Below, in pieces: positions 27,601 to 39,600 of a stretch of 64,000 nt of DNA (positions are counted from its first letter, which is position 1; each line of letters opens with the position of its first letter). The notes beneath the pieces are model-generated. The model did no database searches. It was not told the DNA's origin and saw only the letters and a list, made by a program, of their open reading frames with translations. Where the stretch lies: assembly GCF_050436995.1 (NCBI RefSeq), contig NC_134763.1, positions 8,737,001 through 8,801,000 on the forward strand, given 5' to 3'. The stretch is from Anticarsia gemmatalis (taxonomy: Eukaryota > Arthropoda > Insecta > Lepidoptera > Erebidae). Both the position numbers and the translations under genes were made by a program.

Positions 27601-30600
27601 AAACATACATATTTGTTAATACAATTAATACGAATTTTTCAAATCGGAAATGTAGTTCCTAAGATTAGCGCGTTCAAACATACAAACAAACAAACTCTTC
27701 AGCTTTATAATATTATAGTATAGTATAGATTAGTAAAGATTACAATTTACTTGAAAATTAGTATACATGTAGTAAGCTGTAGCCAGGCCTGTGTGGGTCT
27801 ACAATCTTGACAGAGACGAGTAATAGAATAATCATAAGTAGGTAGATTAACTCGAAAAATAATGATGAAGAATAATTAAAAAATGACTACGTTTTGCGCG
27901 CGACTTCGTTCGCGTGGTTTGTGACACAATTTTTATACAAACTTTCATCCCCTATTTTGTCTCCTTGGAGGTAGAATTGATCAAAATCCTTTCTTAGCGG
28001 ATGCCTAGGTCATAACATCTACACTACATTCCAATTTCAGCAAAATTTCAACCCGATAAGTCCAGTAGTTTGGACTATGCGTAGATAGATCACTATGTCA
28101 GTCAGGCATCTTTCAACTATATACATAATCACTACATAGTATAAAACAAAGTCGCCCATTTTGTCTGTAGTCCCTTCGTATGCATAAAACTTTAAAACTA
28201 CGCAACGGATTTTGATGCGGTTTTCACTAATAGAAAGAGTATTTTCTCCGACAGGTTTTTATATATAATTGAAATACATTGAAACTATATTAGCTGAGTT
28301 ATAGCGATTTATGTCCAAGAAGTCAGAAAAAAAATCTAATTGAAGATTGCATTTGTGCGTGCGCCGCTTATACCGTTGGATACAAGTAAGAACAATGTAT
28401 AGCAAAAACATTGGTCTTTATTAGTTCTACAAAAAAGTCCGCGATGACATATATCCAGCTTTTTTATTTAAGTCACAAAAACTACTTTTCTGTATTAAAA
28501 AAACATTTAATTCGTTGGGTGATGTTTAACTGGTGATATAACCAATAATACATATATCCTTATCAAAATAAGTAAGTTCATCATCACGAGCATTTAATTT
28601 AGATTATTTTTGCAGTTTACAGTGTGTTATTTAGACATATAGTTTAGGAGATATCACGATATTAGTATTGCGGCACGGTACGGGTACATAAAAAATAAAT
28701 AATATTAAAAAGTAGGTACTACGACTTTGATCTATACATATAAGACAAAAAAAAATCTGTACATTACTTAAATATTTTTTCCAAAAACTGATAGGGGGGG
28801 CGATCAAAGAAGAGTCACAGAAACCAAAAAACATTTTAATATTTTAAACGCGGTTAAGGGAAAGAGAAGTTATTGTGAATTGAAAATTAGTATCCAATAT
28901 GTGTTGGTGCGTTGACTGTATTTGTCGAAGTAGCGGGATACACGCAAACGAAGTTGCGCGGGTCAGCTAGTAATATATATATTTAGACTTTATTATTGAT
29001 CACAAAACGTCAAAAATATTATCAAACATATTAACTACTTACTATCGTGGCTCTCACTGCACTGCAAGCAAGGGTATTTAATGCCTTTCAGGCTGAGTTA
29101 TATTAACGAGCTCTTTTGTTTCAGACGCTACTACTGACACGATCACTACGTCGAGTGACATGAGCACCACTCCATCTAACGACACCAGTACTACTTCTGC
29201 CGACACTTCTACCACTGGTTAGTTCTATTATTTCAATCCTAATTTTTTCTTCATCCGACATCTCCCGCACTATAAATTGCTCTCGTGTCGCGGGGACTTT
29301 TACAAACATACAAACAACGGACACAATTACAACGAAACCCGTAATAATTATTTGTGGATCGCACAAATAATTGTCTCGTGTGGGAATCGAACCTACGACG
29401 TCCCGACGCAATGGTTGCGGCGTGGTGATCTTAACCACTGCGCCATAAAGGCAGTCAGAACAAATTAATGCAACCATGTTTTGTCAAATGACATTATTCT
29501 TCTATTCTTTCTTAATAATACTGTTTTCAATTTCCAGGATCTACACGTGCTCCACCTCCCACTACAACGTCAGGTTCGTATTAACATATAATATGATTTA
29601 TCCATTGTTTTAAGTTTCAGTTTATCAAATATTATAAACTATCTTATGTAGACCTGTTTCCTTAATAAAGGCAGTAAAATTTAAGATCACAATAGCTCCT
29701 CAGAATTTACGAGAATTAGGAAAACAGTTTCACTAATGTTATTTTAACCAAATTTACAATCACCCATAACAGCATTCCTCAAATAATCAGTTCGTGTAAC
29801 GAAATATTTACTTTCTCTTTCAGCGAGCGATTCATCTTCAAGTATATCAACTACTGACTCTTCAGTGACGGCAGAAACAACAACTTCTGCAGGATCCGAT
29901 TCGACTTCTAACACAACAGCCACTGAATCGTCTGCAGTGACGACCGAGTCTACCACTTCGGGATCAGCTTCTACTTCTGATACAAATGCCACAGAGTCAT
30001 CTACAGTAGCAGTAGAATCTACTACATCTACGGGAACCGATTCAACTGCCAAAACAACTGGCACTGATACATCAGCAGGATCTGACTCGACTACAATTGA
30101 AACATCTACATTATCGGCAGAATCGATTACAACCGCGGAATCCGATTCGACTGCCAAATCGACTACCTCGGAGATATCTACGGGCTCCGATTCGACTGCC
30201 ATTGAAACAACCACAGCATCGGCAGAATCGACTACGTCCGCGGGATCCGATTCAACTGCCAAATCAACGGACGCTGAATCATCTACAGTAACGGCCGAGT
30301 CCACTACTTCAGGATCTGATTCTACTTCGAATGCGTCTGAAACAACAACTGTATCGGTAGAATCGACGACATCTACCGGATCCGCTTCCACTTCAAATAC
30401 AACGGCCACTGAGACCTCTACAATAACAGTCGAAACGACTACTTCTATCGAATCTGATTCCACCGCCAAAACTACAGTTGAAGCATCTACAGGAACAGAA
30501 TCTAGCACTACTGCAGTACCCGATTCAAGTGCAACGACCATCGAAACATCAACAGGAACGGCAGAATCAACCACTTCCACAGGATCGGAATTGCCGTCCA

Positions 30601-33600
30601 ATACCACAGTCACTGAATCATCCGCAGCTACAACTGAATCGAGTACCACCGCGGAGTCTGATTCAACAGCAACTACAACGACCGCTGAAACATCAGAAGG
30701 ATCTAGTACTACAGAATCCGGATCATCTAAGAGTGGCTCTGAATCAACGACAGAAACTACCGAATCAACTACCACTGCGGGATCTCTGTCTACAAGCGAG
30801 AGTGAATCGACTACTGAAGTCTCCGCGGCGTCTGGAGGTATGATTGAACTGTATTATTTTTTATCGTTGCTTTTTTGAAGATATATAAAAGTTCAAAGAC
30901 TGTAAAATCCAAGGCCTTCATTGAAGCAGTTTTTAATTTGTAATCGTTCGTTTTGTAAAAGATTAATCTATAAACTTATAATACTTCAGGTTCAACTGAG
31001 GCATCGACACCCACTGGCACCACAGAAGAAGGTTCAACGGAAGCATCTACTACTGAAGAACCGTCGCTGTCCACTGGTAGAAGTACGTATCTAGATTTTA
31101 TTAAAACAATTATTTTATAATAGAAAATAATAAGACTAGAAATTGACATGATAAATAACCAAATTACATTAGAAATATATAATGACTGTGACAGCTTCTT
31201 TTAAAATTTACTCACGCACAAAGTCGGAAAACTTCAAAGACACGACTTAAGTTCTTCGACAGCATGTGTTGTGTAACTGGTAATAAATTATAGCAGAAAT
31301 TATGAAAGTTAAGAGGAAATAACAAAAATATTTTCTTTCATTACAGCGACCTGGACTTGGACAAGTACAATGTCCATTGAGCCCACGAAGATGTGCAAGC
31401 CAAGGAAGCCGTGTGAACAGACCAAGTTCGGTTGTTGCCCTGACAAGAAGAGACGCGCTAAGGGACCTTTCGATGAAGGTAATATCGCTATTATTTTTAA
31501 TAGAAGAGTTTTTTCTGCCGTTGTAACAATAAATTGATCTCATCTATTAGATTATTGTTTTACAATTTTCGAGGTATATTTACGTTTTTTTGACAAATAT
31601 ATTTTATCCTAATCAAAAGTTTAAAGCCGTAATAAACTTAACAAATTACTGTCCCACTGCTGGGCGAGGGTCTCTTCCCGTAATGAGAGAAGGGTTAGGC
31701 CTTGAGTCCACCACGCTGACCAAGTAGGGGAACAAATAAAAAAGATAATAACATACTAATAACGAAATAATTGCTTCAGGTTGTAGCCCCAAGCCTCGTA
31801 CCTGCCTGGAAACAAGACACGGTTGTTGTGAGGACGGTGTATCGCCGGCACAAGGACCTAACTACGAGGGCTGTCCCGTCTTACCGTGCGAGGGCACGCT
31901 CTACGGCTGTTGTAAATCTGATAATAAGACTGCGGCTAAAGGAAACGACGATGAGGGATGTCCACCACCGTGTGTCGCATCTGAGTAAGTACTTTTGCCA
32001 TGTAATATTTTTTTACTGTCTCTGTGGCGCAGTGGTTAAGGTCGCCACGTCGTGACAACTGCGCCTGGAGGTTGTTGATTCGATTTCCACACATAACAAT
32101 TAACACAGAGAGATCTAAATACCATTGTTTTTTTACTGAAATCATAATCAACAATGTTACATACCTCCTCGAAACAGAAATAAAATTATTGAAAATGTTG
32201 ATTTTAATAAATACATCATTATTTTCTTTCTTAGGTTTGGCTGTTGCGCTGATAACGAGACTGCAGCTACAGGACCGAAATCTAAAGGATGTCCAGAGAG
32301 TGGTGAGTATTTCAAATGTTGTTGTCGCAAATGTCGCTTATATTTTATGTAATAAACAACAATTTTATGACTTGAGTAGGGAATATTGTATACGAATGTA
32401 GGTCAATGTTAGGGTTAAATTGAAAAAATATTAAGCAAAAAGTAAATGACTGGACCACACTGGAGATTCTTTTGTCAGCCGTATACTTGTCATTTACAGA
32501 GACAACTACTACATCAGCGGTCACGAGTACAACAGGCGAGTCCTCCACAGTCACCACCAGTGAAGTCAGCTCGACTGTCACCGACACCACTACTTCAGAA
32601 GTCAACACAACTGTCACGGAAACATCTACACCAGAAAGTAGCACTTCGACTGCCATTGAGAGTAGTACTACCACTGCGGAGACCTCCACATCTGAGAGCA
32701 GTTCTTCCGTTGAAGACACTTCCACCACTGACGTCAGCACTACCACTGCCGCAGCTACCTGCTTCGACTCACAGTTTGGATGTTGCTATGACAACGAAAC
32801 TGAGGCCTCAGGACCTGATGGACAAGGATGTCCATGCAATATTACTGAATTTGGCTGCTGCCCTGATGGCGTTTCACCAGGTACATTTCTATTTCTTCTC
32901 GTCACTATTCACAGCTGATATAATTACTAATTAGCTTTTACCCTTATATTTAAACGGATTGCTGATATGAACATGTATGTTGGCCGTGGCATTCACCGGT
33001 CGGTAAAAGATCTGTGGGCTAAACAAACCTTGGCGCGGTCATTCCATAGATGGGTGACCGCATAGTGGTATTTAAACTGGGCGTCTCCGTGCTTTCGAAA
33101 GGCACGTAAACAGTCGGTCCCGGCTCTAATCAATTGAGATAATCGTTAAGCCACGTCAAAAGCCTTCGAGCGGCTTCAACAACTTTGGCACTAGGTTAAC
33201 CATACGATAAGAACGAGATTTAATTATATGTTTGTTTTTTTAGCTCAAGACGAAGACAATAAGGGCTGCCTAGGAGATTGTAAGGACACGGCGTATGGTT
33301 GCTGTGAAGATGGACAAACTCCTGCTCACGGTCCAGACTACGAGGGTTGCTGTCTGCTTACTGCTAACCGCTGCTGTCCTGATAACAGGAAAGCGGCTGG
33401 TGGACCACATCTTGAAGGTAATATAGGTTTAATACAGTATATTCAGAATTCTATTCATATAAAAATGAATGTTTGTCGTTATGTATGATTTTGCATATTT
33501 AGCCCCGGTTTCAAAACTCCTGCGTAACTATCCGGTGGACTTTTGGCAGAAGTTTCTTTATTGCTGCCTCTTTATCTATCGGATAGGTTATCGGAAACTT

Positions 33601-36600
33601 ATCCATCAGTCCTGAAACTAGGTGATGTCCTCATTCAACTAATTCATATGTTTTTGAATAGTTTGTGAATGCCAGCACACGCTGCATGGATGTTGCCCTG
33701 ACAAGGTGACGGTCGCTCGAGGACCGAACAACGAGGGATGCGGTTGCCAGTACACAGAGTTCGGCTGCTGTCCTGATAGGTATTGCCTAAACAAATTTTA
33801 ACTCAACAAAGTATTTTTACCATACTAGCGGCCGCCCGCGATTTCGTCCGCCTGGACATTAGTTTTCCCGTTTTTAAATTATTTTATTTTATTACTGTCC
33901 TTTCATATAAAAGTTGTTCTCCCTTTTTACTCTTCCTAAAGTATCTTAATACCAAATTTCAACCTTCTACGCCCAGTAATTTCGGCTGTGTGTTGTCTAT
34001 TCACTCAGTAACGGAATTATATTGATAACGTACCTAAACGGTCCAGAAAACTAAGAAAAACATTTTTTTTCACAGAATTGAGCTTGAGCTAAATAGCTGC
34101 AGTAATAGATAAAATAACATTGTTTTAATTCAATATAATTTTAGGCACACGACAGCGTCCGGTCCAGACTACGAAGGTTGCTCGTGTCACACATACCAGT
34201 TCGGTTGCTGTCCCGACGGCGTCACTATCGCGAGGGGACAGGACCAGCAAGGCTGCCACTGCCAGTACTCCAAGTACGGCTGCTGCGGCGACGGTCAGAC
34301 CCCGGCTGTCGGACCTGATGAAGCCGGCTGCGACTGCTCCGCCAGCATGCATGGATGCTGCCCTGATGGACGAACCAATGCCGCGGGACCCAAGTTCGAA
34401 GGATGCTCAGACAAACCTGAAAATGCACAAGGCAAGTAATAACTGCGGTATAGCGAGTTACCGATCGATATCAAAATAGGGACACAAATTTAATTTTGTT
34501 ACATAATCAAAGTTTGATAGATAATAATACAGGTACTTATTACTTATTGTAGTGTGATTCTCTACCACTGTTGACTACTTGCTGGCTGGCTGTCGAAAAA
34601 TTTTGTACGAAAATCTGATCAGCGTCCCTTGCGGGTGTCGTAGGAACTAATTTCTCAGTACATTTTAAATGCCAAAGTCTCGATTCACTTTAGTACCGGC
34701 TGTATATAATCACGCTACAGTTCCTGCTTCTTTTATCTTTACATTTAGAATCTTAAAACTTTCATATCTTATTTATAGATACATCGTTTGTTCTTTACAT
34801 TAGTACCACTTACTAATCTGTATTGTTCATCAGCTGCGTGTAGTTTGGCCACGGACCCTGGTCCATGCTACAACTACACAGCCATGTGGTACTACGACAT
34901 CACGTACGGAGGATGCTCACGATTCTGGTACGGAGGCTGTGAGGGCAACGGCAACAAGTTCGCTACTAAGGAAGATTGCGAGGATGTCTGTGTACAACCC
35001 GCGCCTAGAGGTAAACAATCTTTGATGTCAATATATAAAATATATAAAATCGGTATAATTTATACATTTTACCCTAGGATTTGAATTACGTAATTTGATG
35101 CAAATCATATTCTAATTCATGTGAGGAAAAGTATGCAATTGATGCGTTTTATTTTAAAACCGTATTTAGTACGCGACTGGTCTTCTGGGGAAGGCTCTTC
35201 TCCCGAAATAAGGAAAGGACTAATAAAAATCAAACAATATGAATAATATATAGGAAAGCACAAAATATTAATTAGTAACTCAAAATTTAATCATTTACAC
35301 AAAATAATATAAAGTTGTTGTTCACAGACACGTGCAAGTTGCCAACGGTGCCTGGACCGTGCGAGGGCAGTCAGGTACGCTGGTCATACAACAGCACGAG
35401 GGAACAGTGCGTGCCCTTCAGGTGGGGCTGTCTCGGCAACGCCAACAACTTCGACACCAGGGAGCTGTGCCAGGCGCAGTGCGAACCTGATAGAACTACC
35501 GGTAAACAATAACAAATACATGTAATTGTGTAGCATCATCTCTTTAGAATTTTTGCAAGTTGCAGTGCAAAAAATACCGCAAGTCACGCTTTCCAAGGTA
35601 CATATAGCGGTAGTTTATCTATTCAATAGCGTTTAAGCTCATTTAAAAATTATAGTTTGGATAGAAAAACTACCGCTAAATGTAGTTTAGAAACCGGGCA
35701 TAACAAGAAAAAGCGTCAAAGATTTCAAAAGCAATTTAAATGTGTTGAAGATCTTCTAAACCCATTTATGTTTCTTCACAATGTTTTTCAACTGTATTCC
35801 TTTTTTTCATTCAGACATTAGAAAACGTAGTTTTAGCTTTGTTTAAAAAGAAAATCTCTTTGAGAGAGCCAGATTATATTTCTCGACTACAGATGACTTT
35901 AAACACACTATTATACAACGTTCATTTTCCTGCAGATGTATGTTCACTGTCAATCGAGCAAGGTCCGTGCGCGGGCAACTTCAGCCGCTGGGGCTTCAAC
36001 GCTCAGTCGCGGCGCTGCGAGCAGTTCATCTGGGGAGGCTGCGAGGGCAACTCCAACCGGTTCAAGACGCAAGCCGCCTGCGAGACGCGCTGCAACCCAC
36101 CTGGCGCTCTCAAACGTAAGTACTTACACTGCATGATAAAACACGTAACTAACTTACTACACGATTATTATTTTTACCAATAGGATATAAGGGGATGTAT
36201 CACATCTGACGGAAGATCAAAGATCAAACGCATTATCGGTTGAGTGAGAACGGTCGAGTCTTTTTCTAAACATTTGTCTATGGCGTTACGCGGCCGATAA
36301 TACACCACGTATGTTCCGTTAGATATGAACCGACTTTAAGGTCCTTTCATTCAGTTGCTGACAGCCTGTCTGCCAACTCTGGCGAATTGAACTTGGTAGA
36401 TTTAAGCATGTTATTTTGAAAGTCTCGTTATACAAGAGATGAAAATTATTTTACGATTTGTAACACGCATGCAATGGTATGGTAGTTTAAAACAGTAGTA
36501 GTGGTTGGAAAATGTCATTTTATTTCATTATCATAGCATGACTGTAGAGTAGTAAAGAGTATTGTTTCTTGTTAAAAGTAAGTAGTTAACATCCATAAGT

Positions 36601-39600
36601 TACAAAAATAAATCCTTAGTGCATTAGTTAAAACTATTCTAATCGGTTATTGGGTTATTATAGTCCAACAACTTAGTAAGGAGCCTTGGCCTGCACAATT
36701 TATCCAAATTATAATTACGAGTTCTGTAAAGTTTCGTGACACGCCAGCAGCTGCATAATCCTGCGGCCACTGATGCATTAAATTCTAAAATTTACCTATC
36801 TCGGTCAGCCTCAAATTTTATACACAAGGCACCATACTCAGTTCAGTGGGACCATACCTAGACAAGTAATGATATCACGTATGCATACATTAATTTGGTG
36901 AAGTGTTTGCTGTAGTTAGTTAAGTAACCTGTAGTTTGTTGTATTGTGCATGCGGTACTAACTCGGGGTTGCACACACAGCTCAGTGTTCAGCGCCACAA
37001 GACACCGGCAACTGTACCGGCAAGGAGGCTGTTTGGTCGTACATGGACAGTGAGAGCCGCTGCATACCCTTCTACTACACGGGCTGCGGGGGCAATGACA
37101 ACAGGTTCGATTCCAGGGAGAGTTGCGAACAAACCTGTCCCGCGCCTTACGGTATGTACAAAAACACTAAGATTTCTTCCAGCCGTATCGAGAGAATAAT
37201 TATAATCTAACTATAATAAATAGGCCTGTGTTTTCAAAGTGATGCAGACCTATTTACACCCAGTGAATGTAAATTTTACTTATATGGGAGAATATGTCGC
37301 GGGCAGGTAGCAGTATTTATGAGTTTAATAAACAGTTGTTCAGAATAATTAGAAGTGCACTCGCGACACCAAAGGTCCTGTCAACTTCGCTGCGATACAG
37401 GATCTTGAGGATTGAATACATAAAGTATTCCTTATAATAATGTCAGAAGATGTATGTATACCTACAATGACTTACATAATAATCATTATTAACATTAATT
37501 TAGTGGATTGGATGCCTGGTAGTTAGAAAAAAACATGTAGTGGTGAATGGAATTACTCATTAATAATATAATATTTAGCATGCTTCCTATAGACAGTGAT
37601 AATAAATAATAGTTTGAGTTTAGAAATAATCTAAATTAAATGAGTGCTGGTTATTTCCAGTGCCGGACAAATGTACGCTACCAGCTGCAGCGGGCGAGTG
37701 CTCCAACTACAGAGAGAAGTGGTTCTATGACACCACCATCAAGAGGTATCTACTTTTTTGATAATTTTATAATTAAACTAGCTTTTGTCCGTTGATACCA
37801 AATTTCAGCCCGATCCGTCCAGTGGTTCGGGCTATGCAATAATAGATCACTATGTCAGTCAGCGTTGAGTTACATATATACTCGTATTTGGATGGTGGAA
37901 TCATTATTTCTAATAAGTAATTAAGATGATGATCGATGAAGATATAGTGCTTTTAAATCATTCTATAAAGAATTATGGTGAAACGTTTTCAGTAATCTAA
38001 CAGCAAAGGATAAGTCTACTGTCTTGTTGCCTAATTACTCTTGCTTTTGCTGTCTCGACTAATAGGAGTCTATCCTTGAAGATGGAATCTTGAATTCGTT
38101 GTAAAAGATAAATTTTTGCTCGCCTATTGGTTACAAACACGAGACATAATATATTAATGTACCCACACCAGATGTCGTCAATTCTACTACGGCGGGTGCG
38201 GCGGCAATGAAAACAAGTTCGATTCTATGGCGGAGTGCGAGAACACGTGCTCGGAGCTCGCGACCACCACCACCACTACAACCACGATTAAGCCCCAACC
38301 GGGACCTGAACCGCAACCTGAACCGGAGCCTGAACCCGAACCTGAACCGGAGCCGGAACCCGAACCCGAACCTGAACCGTATCCAAAGAGAGAAGGTAAA
38401 TTAATAATCTAAAGATAATCAAAATCAATCCATTTATTTAGGTTAAATATTGACTGATTTACCCCGATTTTTTCTTTCTTTTGATAGTAAGTATACCTAC
38501 TTTGTTACAATCACCCAGATACAGGTACAAGAAGTATTGTTATTAGCTGTAGCTTTAAGCTTATGTTGATTTTATTCTGAAAGTAAGTTGTTTAGAGACA
38601 TGAGCTTATTATTTACACTTTTATACATAGTATGTAACGGTGTGATTCGCCCGCAGAGTTCTGTATGTTGGAGATCGACGAGGGCGCGCGCTGCGCCGCC
38701 GCCACGCCGGAGATGCGGCACGCGTACAACGCGGCGCTCGGCAAGTGCGTCACCTTCATGTTCCTGGGCTGCGGCGGCAACCAGAACAACTTCCCCGGCG
38801 AGGAGCACTGCATCTACTACTGCCACCCCGTGCAAGGTACTTACTTCCTACTAAATACAATTACTAATATACATATACAGAAGAGTGACATTCTAGGCTA
38901 AACTCTCATCTTAATATAATGCGAACACGCGATTTTCACAAGTTAATTTCAGAGTTAGTTAATTTCTTTATATTTTTTATAGAATCTTTATATTTCTTAA
39001 TGTTTAATTTTTTATTACTGTTATTGTTATATTGCGTGTGGCGCTTATCTTTAAGAAATCGTTACACTTAGATTAAACATGAGTGAAACGCATTGCAAAA
39101 TAATCTGTGTTCATAACTGTTAATGAGCCTCCAAAATCAAATGACAAAAAACTTGGAACATAACATTGGCCTACACATGTCAAAACTATATACGAATTTA
39201 TCACGAAACCTCTGACTACGGCTTCATCATGTTACTCGACTGGTTTGTTCCACAGACGTGTGCCAACTGCCGATGGCGGAAGGACCGTGCTCTGACTCAC
39301 TGACGCGCTGGTTCTACAACGCAGCTGCTGACACTTGCAGCCAGTTCATGTACAGCGGCTGTGAGGGCAACGACAACAGGTACTTACTACTGATGATACC
39401 TTTCATTCATCGTATGGTTAATGGTTAATCTCCTGTTAAAGGTTTACAAACCCCAACGACGTGGCTTAACAGCTGTACCTCGATTCTCTGCCACTATCGA
39501 CTACCGATCGAGAGCTTGAGCAGAGCTTGGCTACAGGCTAGCTATAAGCTAAAAATAAGTAGGTACTGGGATATGTATAGTAATAAAATGAACGTTCCTC

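Noticed and set aside
29744..30775. 343-residue open frame on the - strand (Val/Asp/Ser-rich)
   Set aside because: It lies exactly opposite the 1,014-nt mucin exon. Thr and Ser codons in one frame read as Val, Asp and Ser on the other strand. It has no splice partners, no domain and no start context.
32024..32401. 125-residue frame across exon 32235-32302
   Set aside because: It runs through a SINE and an intron in a frame different from the FGCC reading frame.
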